From NCBI RefSeq assembly GCF_003403075.1, contig NZ_CP031557.1, positions 1,736,001 through 1,800,000 on the forward strand: a stretch of 64,000 bases of DNA. Reading direction: 5' to 3'. Position numbers and translations under genes: made by a program. This document shows positions 1 through 12,204 of this stretch, in pieces (the first letter of the stretch is position 1; each line of letters opens with the position of its first letter). The notes under the pieces were generated by a model. It made no database searches, was not told where the DNA came from, and was given only the letters and a program-made list of their open reading frames with translations. This stretch comes from Flavobacterium psychrotrophum. GTDB taxonomy: Bacteria > Bacteroidota > Bacteroidia > Flavobacteriales > Flavobacteriaceae.

Positions 1-717
1 GCCGTTAAAGCAACATTTTTAGGAGCACATGCTTTCCCTACAGCATATAAGGAGAATCATACAGGTTATATTGACCTTATTATAAATGAAATGCTTCCGG
101 CTATAGCCAAGGAAAATCTGGCAGATTATATAGATGCCTTTTGCGAAACAGGTTATTTTTCTGTTGAAGAGACAGAACGCATTATGGAAGCCGGCTTGAA
201 CTATGGCCTGCCTGCCAAAATACATGTGAACCAGTTTAACGCCATTGATGGTATTGCTGCCTGCGTAAAATATAATGCCATAAGTGTAGACCATCTTGAG
301 GTGCTGACCGATGCTGATATTGAAGCACTAAAAAATAGCATTACCATGCCGGTGGCATTGCCAACCTGTTCCTTTTTTATAAGCATACCTTATACACCTG
401 CAAGGCAAATGCTAAACGCAGGCTTACCGCTGGCTATTGCAACAGACTATAATCCGGGTACTACACCAAGCGGTAATATGAATCTGGTTGTAGCCACAGC
501 CTGCATAAAAATGAAGATGACACCCGAAGAAGCTATTAATGCCGCTACTATAAACGGAGCCTATGCAATGGGTCTGAGCCATACACATGGCAGCATTACT
601 ACCGGTAAAGCTGCAAGTGTAATTATTACCAAACCGGTAAATTCTTATTACGAGCTACCCTATTCATTTGGTACAAACTTAATTGATACTGTAATCATAG
701 CAGGAAAAAAAGTATAA
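1..717 (+). CDS. hutI: Imidazolonepropionase, C-terminal part (5' end outside window)
   Basis: The reading frame is open from the first base and ends at a TAA, so the gene is cut by the window edge and about 238 residues of a usual ~410 remain. The enzyme hydrolyses 4-imidazolone-5-propionate to N-formimino-L-glutamate in cytosolic histidine degradation. Visible family signatures are the metal-site histidine stretch LGAHAFP, the segment AKIHVNQFN, the following VDHLE, and the region around ATDYNPGT that carries the catalytic aspartate. The C-terminal strand IIAGKKV is typical of the composite amidohydrolase fold. It ends against a bidirectional terminator shared with the convergent TPR gene. 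Other hut genes would be expected upstream, outside the window. Confidence 0.93.
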   Translation, partial: AVKATFLGAHAFPTAYKENHTGYIDLIINEMLPAIAKENLADYIDAFCETGYFSVEETERIMEAGLNYGLPAKIHVNQFNAIDGIAACVKYNAISVDHLEVLTDADIEALKNSITMPVALPTCSFFISIPYTPARQMLNAGLPLAIATDYNPGTTPSGNMNLVVATACIKMKMTPEEAINAATINGAYAMGLSHTHGSITTGKAASVIITKPVNSYYELPYSFGTNLIDTVIIAGKKV

Positions 718-748
718 AAAAATGCCACCCAAAAAAGGTGGCATTTTT
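716..748. terminator. Bidirectional intrinsic terminator (hutI / TPR gene)
   Basis: AAAAATGCCACC and GGTGGCATTTTT form a near-perfect stem around a CAAAAAA loop. A-runs and T-runs flank both sides, so it can serve both the hutI gene and the convergent minus-strand gene. Confidence 0.85.
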
Positions 749-767
749 ACTGTATAACTAAATTAAT

Positions 768-2066
768 TTAGTTTTTTATTTTCGCTTTCATCGCTTTGTA
801 TTCGGCAGTGCGATCAAGTGCCTGATACATACTTGCTAACGTAGAGATTACCCCCTGATCATCAGGATTAATTTTATGTGCTTTTTCAAGATATGGAATT
901 GCACTATTGTAAAGCGCTTCACGTTGCTTTTTAAGCACCTCATAACGGGCATTATCTTTAGCAGATGTACCCAGCTTATTCATCTCATCTACAATTTTCT
1001 TTTCACCTGCCAGTTTAAGGGTACCCAGGTTAGTAAGTGCATCAGCATAATCCGGCTTAAGCTCTATAGCTTTCAGGAAATACTTTTCAGCTTCTGCCGG
1101 GGCAGTATCCATAGAAAGTACACCCAGGTTATACACAAGTGTAGGATCGTTAGGGTTTTTAGCCAGTGACTCACCTACCAGTTTTTTGTATGTTGCCATA
1201 TCCCCTGCTTTGTAGGCAAGGTTAGCTTCTTCTATAATAAGGCTGGCATCATCTGGGTTTTCTTTACGGGCATTAGCAAAAAACTGCCTTGCCTTTTCGT
1301 TTTCACCCTTACTGTTATATATAAGTGCAATATTTTTTACTATATCCGGCCTTACAGATGGCTGCTTTATCTCCCTTGGTTTTTCGTAAACAATACCTTG
1401 TTTTACGGCAGCATCCCTGCTTTCTTTATCTCTAAAACCTTCTTCCTGTCCACTGGCTTTGTTTGTAGCTACATAAATAGTTGCTTCGCCTGTAAATTTA
1501 ATTTTGTCCAGTTCAAGGTAATATTCTAATGCCTTATCATAATCCTGTGCATTTAAAGACATCGCAGCAGCATTATATAAATTTATAGGCTCATTAGGAT
1601 CTACCTTGTAAGCAAGGGCAAATGCCATGGCTGTTTCCTTATACATTTTTTTATCAGCAAGCTGCTGAGCCATTAGCAATATGTCGGACTTTAATTTAGG
1701 TAAAGACTCCTTCTGAAGTTCATCAGTATATTTCTTCTTACCGGTAGTTTTTTCAATTTCCAGAACCTTGTTAACATCCGCCATACCCTTATCAATGTCA
1801 GATACGGCATTCGCCGGATTTAATGCTGCATCAACAAAAAGAAAGTAAGTACCACGATAGTAGTAAAAATCTCTTTTTTGCTCATCGTTAGCACTGCCTA
1901 TTTTTGATTCAAATGCAGAAAACAATGTATTGTATTCCTGTATTTGTGCTGCTGTTGGAGGCGTTTCAAGTGCATCCAGTTTTTTAAGTGCCTTTAGTTC
2001 GTCCTTTTGGGCAAAAGCACTTACAGATAGTAACAGCGATGCCGCTACAACATATTGAATTTTCAT
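768..2066 (-). CDS. Secreted/periplasmic tetratricopeptide repeat protein
   Basis: The 432-residue product starts with a clear signal peptide (MKIQYVVAASLLLSVSAFA, then Gln), so it is exported. The rest is helical with several TPR-like units. The clearest is near residues 300-345 (YNLGVLSMDTAPAEAEKYF, then AIELKPDYADALTNLGTLK); others lie around residues 145-185 and 235-275, and there is a final unit near the C-terminus. TPR arrays mediate protein-protein contacts; no catalytic motif is visible. The start codon lies 15 bases after the gyrA stop on the same strand, so the two are probably cotranscribed. The role is unknown. Confidence 0.85.
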   Translation of the reverse strand: MKIQYVVAASLLLSVSAFAQKDELKALKKLDALETPPTAAQIQEYNTLFSAFESKIGSANDEQKRDFYYYRGTYFLFVDAALNPANAVSDIDKGMADVNKVLEIEKTTGKKKYTDELQKESLPKLKSDILLMAQQLADKKMYKETAMAFALAYKVDPNEPINLYNAAAMSLNAQDYDKALEYYLELDKIKFTGEATIYVATNKASGQEEGFRDKESRDAAVKQGIVYEKPREIKQPSVRPDIVKNIALIYNSKGENEKARQFFANARKENPDDASLIIEEANLAYKAGDMATYKKLVGESLAKNPNDPTLVYNLGVLSMDTAPAEAEKYFLKAIELKPDYADALTNLGTLKLAGEKKIVDEMNKLGTSAKDNARYEVLKKQREALYNSAIPYLEKAHKINPDDQGVISTLASMYQALDRTAEYKAMKAKIKN

Positions 2067-2081
2067 AATCTTTTTTATTAT

Positions 2082-4673
2082 TTATTCTTCACTTGTTTCC
2101 TCGTCTTCTCCTGTAAAATCTTCCGGGGTAATGTCAAGGTCTTCGGCCTCGGTACCTTCCGGTACTATAATGCCGTTTACACCATTTTCATCAGCACCGT
2201 CTAATGCTTCAAGTACAGCTTCATCAACCGCATCTTCCTCACGCATTACTTTAGTTACAGCAGCAATAGAGTCATTACCTTTAATATTAATAAGGCGTAC
2301 CCCCTGTGTAGCACGGCCCATTACCCTAAGGTCGCTTACGGCCATGCGTATGGTAAGGCCAGATTTGTTGATGATCATAAGGTCATCGGCATCAGTAACA
2401 CTGTTTATAGATACCAACGCGCCGGTTTTATCTGTAATGCCCAGTGTTTTTACACCCTTACCACCACGGTTTGTAATGCGGTAATCTTCAAGGCTTGAAC
2501 GCTTGCCATATCCTTTTTCTGATACTACAAGTATTTCACTGTTCATATCATTTACAGATACCATGCCAATTACTTCGTCCTTATCATCGGCAAGGGTAAT
2601 ACCGCGAACACCAGAGGCGCTACGTCCCATCGGTCTTGTCTTACCTTCTTCAAAACGCACCAGCTTACCACTCTTAACCGCTATAAGTACCTGGCTTTCG
2701 CCTGTGGTAAGTTTAGCTTCAAGCAGTTCATCATCCTCACGGATGGTAATGGCTGCAATACCGTTAAGTCGCGGACGTGAATATTGCTCAAGCAGGGTCT
2801 TTTTAACTATACCCTGTTTTGTAGCCATAATAACGTAGTGGCTGTTTATGTAATCCTGGTTTTTAAGATCCTGTGTACAAATGAATGCTTTTACCTTATC
2901 ATCATTTTCTATATTAATAAGGTTTTGTATCGCACGGCCTTTACTTGTTTTACTACCTTCCGGAATTTCGTAAACACGCATCCAGAAACATTTACCCTTT
3001 TGGGTAAAGAACAGCATATAGTTGTGGTTAGTAGCCACAAACAGGTGCTCCAGGAAGTCCTGGTCGCGGGTAGCCACACCTTTCTGTCCTACACCTCCCC
3101 TGTTTTGTGTTTTATATTCGCTAAGTGGCGTACGCTTAATGTAACCCGCGTGAGATATGGTAATAACCACATTTTCATCGGCAATAAGGTCTTCGATGCT
3201 TACATCGCCACCTGCATATTCTATCTGACTACGGCGCTCGTCGCCATATTTATCTTTCACTTCTGCAAGCTCTTCTTTAATAAGCTGCATCCTAAGCTCC
3301 TTACTTTCAAGGAGTGCTTTTAACTCGCCTATTAATTTCATGATCTCGCTGTATTCTGCACGAAGCTTATCCTGCTCCAGGCCGGTAAGCTGGCGAAGGC
3401 GCATCTCTACAATAGCACGTGCCTGTATTTCGCTCAGGTTAAAGCGTTCAATCAATTTTGCACGGGCTTCTTCACCATCCTTAGATCCGCGGATAATGGC
3501 AATAACCTCGTCTATATTATCAGATGCTATAATAAGACCCTCTAATATGTGTGCCCTTTCTTCGGCTTTGCGAAGTTCGTACTTGGTACGGCGCACTACA
3601 ACATCATGCCTGTGTTCCACAAAATAGTGGATCATTTCTTTAAGGTTAAGCAGGTGTGGCCTGCCGTCTACAAGGGCAATGTTATTAACGCTGAATGACG
3701 ATTGCAGCTGCGTAAATTTAAACAGGGTATTAAGCACCACATTTGGCACTGCCTCCCTCTTTAATATATATACGATACGCATACCGTTACGGTCAGACTC
3801 ATCACGAATGTTTGCTATGCCCTCAATCCTTTTTTCGTTAACCATGTCAGCCGTTTTCTTGATCATCTCGGCTTTGTTAACCTGATAAGGAATCTCGGTA
3901 ACAATAATACACTCGCGCCCGTCTATCTCTTCAAAGTTGGTCTTGGCACGCATTACTACACGGCCACGGCCTGTTTTAAAGGCTTCGCGCACGCCCTCAT
4001 ACCCATATATTATACCGCCCGTAGGAAAATCGGGGGCTTTAATATGGTGCATAAGCTCGTCTATCTCTATCTCATTATTATCAATGTAAGCAAGTGTACC
4101 GTCTATAACCTCGCTAAGGTTGTGGGGTGGCATATTAGTAGCCATACCCACGGCTATACCGCTGGCACCGTTTATAAGCAGGTTAGGTACGCGCGTAGGC
4201 ATTACCGTAGGCTCCTGCAGGGTATCGTCAAAGTTTAACTGAAAGTCTACTGTTTCCTTGTCAAGATCGCTCATAATATCCTCAGATATTTTTCTAAGCC
4301 TTGCCTCGGTATATCGCATTGCTGCGGGGCTGTCGCCGTCTACAGATCCAAAGTTACCCTGCCCGTCTACTAATAAGTAACGCAGGCTCCACTCCTGTGC
4401 CATACGCACCATTGCATCATATACAGATGAATCGCCATGCGGGTGAAACTTACCCAGTACCTCACCCACAATCCTTGCAGATTTTTTGTGAGCCCTGTTA
4501 CTAAGTACACCCAGTTCATACATTCCGTATAGTACCCTTCTATGCACGGGTTTCAAGCCATCCCTCACATCAGGAAGCGCCCTCGACACGATTACTGACA
4601 TTGAATAGTCAATGTAAGCACTCTTCATCTGGTCTTCTATATTAATGGGAATTAACTTTTCTCCTTCTGCCAT
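2082..4673 (-). CDS. gyrA: DNA gyrase subunit A
   Basis: The 863-residue protein is the breakage-reunion subunit of DNA gyrase, which introduces negative supercoils. The N-terminal domain carries the catalytic tyrosine in [10 protein letters not shown] (Tyr121). The quinolone-resistance region reads [10 protein letters not shown], with Ser82 and Asp86 at the positions equivalent to E. coli Ser83 and Asp87, so there is no common resistance substitution. The C-terminal DNA-wrapping propeller has a GyrA-box-like NRGGVGQKG and a second NRGGKGVK. The C-terminal ~50 residues are acidic (many Glu/Asp), as is common in this phylum. It is divergent from clpC and followed closely by a TPR gene. Confidence 0.98.
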   Translation of the reverse strand: MAEGEKLIPINIEDQMKSAYIDYSMSVIVSRALPDVRDGLKPVHRRVLYGMYELGVLSNRAHKKSARIVGEVLGKFHPHGDSSVYDAMVRMAQEWSLRYLLVDGQGNFGSVDGDSPAAMRYTEARLRKISEDIMSDLDKETVDFQLNFDDTLQEPTVMPTRVPNLLINGASGIAVGMATNMPPHNLSEVIDGTLAYIDNNEIEIDELMHHIKAPDFPTGGIIYGYEGVREAFKTGRGRVVMRAKTNFEEIDGRECIIVTEIPYQVNKAEMIKKTADMVNEKRIEGIANIRDESDRNGMRIVYILKREAVPNVVLNTLFKFTQLQSSFSVNNIALVDGRPHLLNLKEMIHYFVEHRHDVVVRRTKYELRKAEERAHILEGLIIASDNIDEVIAIIRGSKDGEEARAKLIERFNLSEIQARAIVEMRLRQLTGLEQDKLRAEYSEIMKLIGELKALLESKELRMQLIKEELAEVKDKYGDERRSQIEYAGGDVSIEDLIADENVVITISHAGYIKRTPLSEYKTQNRGGVGQKGVATRDQDFLEHLFVATNHNYMLFFTQKGKCFWMRVYEIPEGSKTSKGRAIQNLINIENDDKVKAFICTQDLKNQDYINSHYVIMATKQGIVKKTLLEQYSRPRLNGIAAITIREDDELLEAKLTTGESQVLIAVKSGKLVRFEEGKTRPMGRSASGVRGITLADDKDEVIGMVSVNDMNSEILVVSEKGYGKRSSLEDYRITNRGGKGVKTLGITDKTGALVSINSVTDADDLMIINKSGLTIRMAVSDLRVMGRATQGVRLINIKGNDSIAAVTKVMREEDAVDEAVLEALDGADENGVNGIIVPEGTEAEDLDITPEDFTGEDEETSEE

Positions 4674-4782
4674 AAGTAGTTATATTAAAATTTATAGTTA
4701 TTATAAAACGTGCCAATATACAGAAAAAAAATATGGTTTTATCACATTATGTTAAGATTTTTAATCCATTTATCAACAGAAA

Positions 4783-4790
4783 TACGTTTG
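4783..4790 (+). promoter_or_regulatory. Candidate -7 element for clpC
   Basis: TACGTTTG matches the Bacteroidota -7 consensus TAnnTTTG in the gyrA-clpC divergent intergenic region. No convincing -33 TTG was found at 17-23 bp spacing. It would give a leader of about 140 bases before the ATG at 4940. Confidence 0.35.
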
Positions 4791-4939
4791 CATATAGTTA
4801 ATAAAGTATTACTAAAAGATTTTTATTTTCTGACTATTTTTCGTCTCTTAGCCTGACAGTACTTTTATTTTAGGTATAGTTTTTGCAATTTCCTGAGGAA
4901 ATAGTTACATTTACAAGTAGTAAAGAAAGGGCATATTTT

Positions 4940-7492
4940 ATGGACGATAATTTTTCACCAAGGGTCAAGGACGTTATAACATACAGCAAGGAAGAAGCCC
5001 TGCGTTTAGGCCATGACTTTATTGGTACAGAACACCTGATGTTGGGCATTTTAAGGGATGGGAACGGCAAGGCCATTTCTATACTTAACAGCATATCGGT
5101 AGATTTAGAGCACCTGCGCCGCAAAGTAGAGATACTAAGCCCCGCAAACCCTACCGCCGAACGTAATAATGAAAAGAAAAACCTTCATTTAACACGCCAG
5201 GCCGAAAGGGCACTGCGCACCACGTTTCTGGAAGCTAAGGTTTTCCAGAGTACAAGTATCAGTACAGCGCATTTACTGCTGTGCATACTGCGTAATGAGA
5301 ACGACCCTACCACAAAACTGCTCAACAAACTAAAAATTGATTACGAAACAGTTAAAGAACAATTTATCAGCATGACATCAAACGAGGAAGACTTTATGGA
5401 AAATCTGCCAAAAGCGGAATCCTACAACGACGATCCCGGACAGGATGACAGTTTGAGGGGCGAAAGCAGCTTTAACAATCCTGCATCGGGCAATAAAGCC
5501 AACAAAAAATCAAAAACCCCGGTTCTTGATAACTTTGGCCGCGACCTTACAGAACTTGCCGAAGAAGGCAAATTAGACCCTGTAGTGGGCCGTGAAAAAG
5601 AAATAGAACGTGTATCGCAAATACTTAGCCGACGCAAAAAAAACAACCCGCTCCTTATAGGTGAGCCGGGTGTGGGTAAATCAGCCATTGCCGAAGGCCT
5701 TGCACTGCGCATTATCCAGAAAAAAGTATCGCGCATCTTATTCAATAAGCGCGTAGTTACCCTGGATCTTGCCAGCCTTGTGGCCGGTACTAAATACCGC
5801 GGACAGTTTGAAGAGCGTATGAAAGCCGTAATGAACGAGCTTGAAAAGAACGACGACATCATCCTGTTTATAGATGAGATACATACCATTGTAGGTGCGG
5901 GTGGTGCAACAGGTTCGCTGGATGCCAGCAACATGTTCAAACCGGCATTAGCAAGGGGCGAAATTCAATGTATTGGTGCCACTACCCTTGATGAGTACCG
6001 CCAGTATATTGAGAAAGACGGCGCGCTTGAGAGGCGTTTCCAGAAGGTAATTGTTGAACCTACTTCGGTTCCTGAAACCATTACCATACTAAACAACATC
6101 AAAAACAAGTATGAAGACCACCACAATGTAATTTATACCCAGGAAGCTATTGAGGCCTGTGTGAAACTTACAGACCGTTATATGAGTGAACGCTTTTTAC
6201 CGGACAAGGCTATTGATGCCCTTGACGAAGCTGGAAGCCGCGTACACATAACAAATATTGATGTTCCTAAGCAGATACTTGACCTTGAGCGCCAGCTTGA
6301 AGAAGTGCGTGAGCTTAAGAACAGCGTGGTTAAAAAACAAAAATATGAAGAGGCTGCAAGGCTTCGTGATGACGAAAAACGTATTGAAAAAGAACTTGCC
6401 ATAGCCCAGGAGCAGTGGGAAGAAGATTCTAAAAACAACCGCGTTACCGTTACCGAAGACAATGTTGCTGATGTGGTAAGCATGATGACCGGTATACCGG
6501 TAAACCGTATTGCCCAGACAGAAAGCAACAAACTTGCCAGGCTGCCTGAACTTATTAAAGGTAAGGTTATTGGCCAGGATGAAGCAGTGCAAAAAATTGC
6601 CAAGTCAATACAGCGTAACCGTGCCGGCCTAAAAGACCCGAACAAACCGATTGGTTCGTTCATCTTCCTTGGGCAAACGGGTGTGGGTAAAACACAGCTT
6701 GCTAAAGTTATTGCAAAAGAACTTTTTGACAGCGAAGATGCCCTTATCCGTATCGACATGAGCGAGTATATGGAAAAATTTGCCATATCGCGCCTTGTGG
6801 GTGCGCCTCCGGGATACGTAGGTTATGAAGAAGGCGGACAGCTTACCGAGAAAGTAAGAAGGAAACCTTATGCAGTAGTACTTCTTGATGAGATTGAAAA
6901 AGCCCACCCTGATGTATTTAACATGATGCTTCAGGTACTGGATGACGGTTTCTTAACAGATAGCCTTGGCCGTAAGATCGACTTTAAGAACACTATCATT
7001 ATAATGACCTCTAACGTAGGTGCCCGTCAGTTAAAAGACTTTGGCCAGGGTGTAGGTTTTGGTACATCTGCTAAAAAATCTCAGGCAGACGATCATACAA
7101 AAGGTGTTATTGAAGCTGCGCTTAAAAAAACATTTGCGCCGGAGTTCATCAACAGGATAGACGATATCATAGTGTTTAACGCACTTGAAAAAACAGATAT
7201 TGATAAAATCATCCTTATCGAGCTTGAAAAGCTTTATACCCGTATTAAAGACCTTGGATACAACATTGCCCTGAGCGAAAAAGCACAGGACTTTATTGCC
7301 GAGAAAGGTTTTGATAAGCAGTATGGTGCAAGGCCGCTTAAACGTGCTATCCAGAAATATGTAGAAGATGTTCTTGCAGAAGAGATCATTACTTCTAAAA
7401 TTTCCAGTGGCGACGAGATCTTTATGGATCTTGAAGAAAACGGTACTGAACTTGCCGTTACCATCAAGAAAGCTGAAAATCCTGCAAGCTAA
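4940..7492 (+). CDS. clpC: ATP-dependent Clp protease ATP-binding subunit ClpC
   Basis: I chose the ATG at 4940 (MDDNFSPRVKD, 850 residues) over an in-frame TTG 57 bases upstream, because it gives the usual ClpC N-terminus and follows a purine-rich stretch (AAAGAAAGG). The protein is a class I Hsp100 unfoldase that feeds substrates to ClpP. Domains in order: Clp N repeat domain (about 1-145), AAA-1 with Walker A GEPGVGKSA at 241-249 and Walker B LFIDEIH, a middle coiled region with a UVR-like motif near 467 (KYEEAARLRDDEKRIEKEL), AAA-2 with Walker A GQTGVGKTQ at 578-586, and a ClpB D2-small domain ending in a short tail. The UVR motif marks it as ClpC rather than ClpA or ClpB. Confidence 0.97.
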   Translation: MDDNFSPRVKDVITYSKEEALRLGHDFIGTEHLMLGILRDGNGKAISILNSISVDLEHLRRKVEILSPANPTAERNNEKKNLHLTRQAERALRTTFLEAKVFQSTSISTAHLLLCILRNENDPTTKLLNKLKIDYETVKEQFISMTSNEEDFMENLPKAESYNDDPGQDDSLRGESSFNNPASGNKANKKSKTPVLDNFGRDLTELAEEGKLDPVVGREKEIERVSQILSRRKKNNPLLIGEPGVGKSAIAEGLALRIIQKKVSRILFNKRVVTLDLASLVAGTKYRGQFEERMKAVMNELEKNDDIILFIDEIHTIVGAGGATGSLDASNMFKPALARGEIQCIGATTLDEYRQYIEKDGALERRFQKVIVEPTSVPETITILNNIKNKYEDHHNVIYTQEAIEACVKLTDRYMSERFLPDKAIDALDEAGSRVHITNIDVPKQILDLERQLEEVRELKNSVVKKQKYEEAARLRDDEKRIEKELAIAQEQWEEDSKNNRVTVTEDNVADVVSMMTGIPVNRIAQTESNKLARLPELIKGKVIGQDEAVQKIAKSIQRNRAGLKDPNKPIGSFIFLGQTGVGKTQLAKVIAKELFDSEDALIRIDMSEYMEKFAISRLVGAPPGYVGYEEGGQLTEKVRRKPYAVVLLDEIEKAHPDVFNMMLQVLDDGFLTDSLGRKIDFKNTIIIMTSNVGARQLKDFGQGVGFGTSAKKSQADDHTKGVIEAALKKTFAPEFINRIDDIIVFNALEKTDIDKIILIELEKLYTRIKDLGYNIALSEKAQDFIAEKGFDKQYGARPLKRAIQKYVEDVLAEEIITSKISSGDEIFMDLEENGTELAVTIKKAENPAS

Positions 7493-7515
7493 ATTTTAAA
7501 AGGTTTATTTATAAA

Positions 7516-7552
7516 GATATCCCCATTGGTTTTTACCGGTGGGGATTTTTTT
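7516..7552 (+). terminator. Intrinsic terminator of clpC
   Basis: The stem ATCCCCATTGG / CCGGTGGGGAT (11 bp including G-T pairs) encloses a short T-rich loop and is followed by TTTTTTT. Confidence 0.75.
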
Positions 7553-7740
7553 ATGATCATGACCTACGGCTATAATGCTTAATAAATTACAAGTATTTTT
7601 TATTTTGCCCTGCTTCTTATGTAATCGAAAAAAAAACCGACCTCAGTTTTCTCAAATAATTGTGCTTAAAAGTTTAACAAACAAAAATTCTACATCGATT
7701 TTTTACGAATTTGAAGCCCCTTATTTAGAATGAGTTTTCC

Positions 7741-7748
7741 TATATTTG
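7741..7748 (+). promoter_or_regulatory. Candidate -7 element for icd
   Basis: TATATTTG fits TAnnTTTG exactly. The nearest upstream TTG (7711) is 27 bp away, longer than the usual spacer, so only the -7 half is supported. The leader would be about 130 bases. Confidence 0.4.
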
Positions 7749-7876
7749 CAAGCCTTCTTTTCTATATTCGGCTTAGTGTGAAATAAGCACATTAAGCCAG
7801 ATATAAAGGCCGAAACAAACTAAAAATAACAAATTAATAATCAGCCTATTCGGTTTCTTTTAGCCGAACGGGTTAA

Positions 7877-10114
<2,238 letters not shown>

Positions 10115-10160
10115 TATATTTAGCGGGAGCCTAACAGATATCCCGTTAAACTTAAATACG

Positions 10161-10190
10161 AAAGCCATCCTTTAACCGGGATGGCTTTTT
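10161..10190 (+). terminator. Intrinsic terminator of icd
   Basis: AAAGCCATCC and GGATGGCTTTTT form a 10-bp stem around TTTAACCG, followed by a T-run. Confidence 0.88.
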
Positions 10191-10360
10191 GTTTGTAAGA
10201 GCTTACTAGTAAAGGAAGGCAAATGCAAATATGCCAAATAAAACAAAACCTTAGTGAAACGTTATAAAAAAACAACAGAGTCAAACTCAAAAGGGTTAAT
10301 TCACTATTTCTTAACCCCGCCTTAATGAAAGCCTGCATCATAGATTTTTAAGTTTGCGGG

Positions 10361-12199
10361 ATGAAAAATCGACACTACAAAACCCTTTTTTTTAAAGGGA
10401 TATTAATGACTACCCTATTATCTTCAGCCTTTTTTCTGGCCTCTTTTTCTAACGATCCTGAATATACTTTACCTGAAGTTATAAAACAATATACTGCCAA
10501 CCTTGATAAAGACATTGTAACGCTTGATAAGGTTGCAAATGATTTTTCTTATGGAAAAACAACCGCTGCCGAAGTTAAAAAGCAGTTAGCCATTACACGA
10601 CTGGCGTTCAAAAAAGTAGAGTTTTACCTGGCTTTTCATTATCCTGAATACTATAAAGAACACCTTAACGGGGCTCCGCTGATGCAGATAGAAAAAGAAG
10701 GCACACAACCCAAGGTAATAGAGCCGGAAGGGTTACAGGTCTTAGATGAAATGGTGTTTTCTGACAATCCTGCAGAGCATAAACATGAAATTGCTGCACT
10801 TGCCAAAAGGCTTACTACTAACTATGCCATGCTGCTAACCGGCATAAACACAAACAAGCGCGCTTCCGGTTACGGAATTACCGCCATGCGTATGGAGCTT
10901 GTACGTATTACCAGCCTGGGTATAACAGGGTTTGATACACCGGGGTCTTTAAATGCATTACCCGAAACAGCTGCCGCACTGGAAGGCATGAAAAATTATT
11001 TCAGCCAAAACTTTACAGATAATGATATTGTTTCGCTCTTTAACGGCGCAATAAACCAGTTACAAACCAGCAGGTCATTTGATACGTTTGACAGGCTGGC
11101 CTTTATAAAACAGTATATTGATGTGCTCTATGCAAAACTCGGTAAGCTTGATACTACGTCGCCGGAATTTTTAAATAATACCAGTGCCTGGAATACAAAA
11201 AGCACCTCAATTTTTTCGGCTGACTTTCTAAATCCCTATTACTTTTCAGCTTTAAAAAAAGAAGAAGACAGTCCTCAGCTTCGCGCTTTGGGTAAAAAGT
11301 TATTCTACGACCCGGTTTTAAGCAACGACGGACAGTTTAGCTGTGCTTCGTGCCACAATCCTGAAAAAGCATTTACCGATGGGTTGCCAAAATCTGCCAG
11401 CAACATACAGGGCAAAACTGTTTTAAGAAACTCTCCCACCCTGCTTAATGCGGCCTATGCAGACCGTTATTTCTACGACCTGCGCGCCTTTACTCTGGAG
11501 CAGCAGGCAGAGCACGTTATCTTTAACCGCGATGAGTTTAATACCGCTTATAGCGCGCTTATTAAAAAACTGCAAAATAATAACAGCTATACTTCTCAGT
11601 TTAAAAAGGTGTTTGGCAGCAATGCCGTAAACCGCGAAAACATGTCGAAGGCGCTGGCATCTTACGTACTTTCATTGCAGTCGTTTAACAGCGATTTTGA
11701 TAAATACATTCGCGGTGAAATAGCCGATATTCCGCAAAATGTAAAAAACGGTTTTAACCTTTTTATGGGTAAGGCGGCCTGTGCTACCTGCCATTTTACA
11801 CCTACTTTTTCAGGATTGGTTCCGCCATTATACAGTGAAAACGAAAGCGAAATACTGGGGATTTTAGAAGACCCAAAAGCCAAAAGCCCAAAAGCAGATA
11901 ACGACATGGGCAGGTACACAAACCGTATAGTTGCAGAGCAGGCCTGGATTTACGAAAAATCGTTTAAGACCACAACCGTGCGCAATGTAGCACTCACTGC
12001 ACCCTATTTTCATAATGGTGCATACAGCACGCTCGAAGAGGTAGTTGATTTTTATAACAAAGGTGGCGGTGGCGGCCTTGGTCTTAATATAAAAAACCAA
12101 ACACTTGCTCCCGATGCGCTTAACCTTACCTTAAGTGAACAAAACGACCTGATTGCTTTTATTAAATCGCTTACCGATACCTCAGCGGCAAAACAATAA
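10361..12199 (+). CDS. Di-heme cytochrome c peroxidase with N-terminal helical domain (copy 1)
   Basis: This is a 612-residue exported protein. The C-terminal ~330 residues are a bacterial CCP/MauG-type di-heme module with heme motifs CASCH (328-332) and CATCH (474-478), which reduces H2O2 in the periplasm with electrons from small carriers. The preceding ~280 residues are helical, with a conserved VIEPEGLQVLDE segment; they recall imelysin-like domains but I cannot assign them firmly. The start is uncertain. The ATG at 10361 gives a basic n-region followed by a hydrophobic stretch, a good signal peptide. A TAAGTTTG element at 10349-10356 would instead favour the internal ATG at 10406. A paralogue follows after 5 bases, so the two form an operon. 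Confidence 0.88.
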   Translation: MKNRHYKTLFFKGILMTTLLSSAFFLASFSNDPEYTLPEVIKQYTANLDKDIVTLDKVANDFSYGKTTAAEVKKQLAITRLAFKKVEFYLAFHYPEYYKEHLNGAPLMQIEKEGTQPKVIEPEGLQVLDEMVFSDNPAEHKHEIAALAKRLTTNYAMLLTGINTNKRASGYGITAMRMELVRITSLGITGFDTPGSLNALPETAAALEGMKNYFSQNFTDNDIVSLFNGAINQLQTSRSFDTFDRLAFIKQYIDVLYAKLGKLDTTSPEFLNNTSAWNTKSTSIFSADFLNPYYFSALKKEEDSPQLRALGKKLFYDPVLSNDGQFSCASCHNPEKAFTDGLPKSASNIQGKTVLRNSPTLLNAAYADRYFYDLRAFTLEQQAEHVIFNRDEFNTAYSALIKKLQNNNSYTSQFKKVFGSNAVNRENMSKALASYVLSLQSFNSDFDKYIRGEIADIPQNVKNGFNLFMGKAACATCHFTPTFSGLVPPLYSENESEILGILEDPKAKSPKADNDMGRYTNRIVAEQAWIYEKSFKTTTVRNVALTAPYFHNGAYSTLEEVVDFYNKGGGGGLGLNIKNQTLAPDALNLTLSEQNDLIAFIKSLTDTSAAKQ

Positions 12200-12204
12200 C
12201 CGAG

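Noticed and set aside
4413-4445. Quinolone-resistance change in gyrA
   Set aside because: Ser82 and Asp86 are both present in [10 protein letters not shown], so the common resistance positions are unchanged.
4883-4939. TTG start of clpC adding 19 residues
   Set aside because: The extra residues do not belong to the ClpC N-domain; ATG 4940 gives the usual N-terminus.
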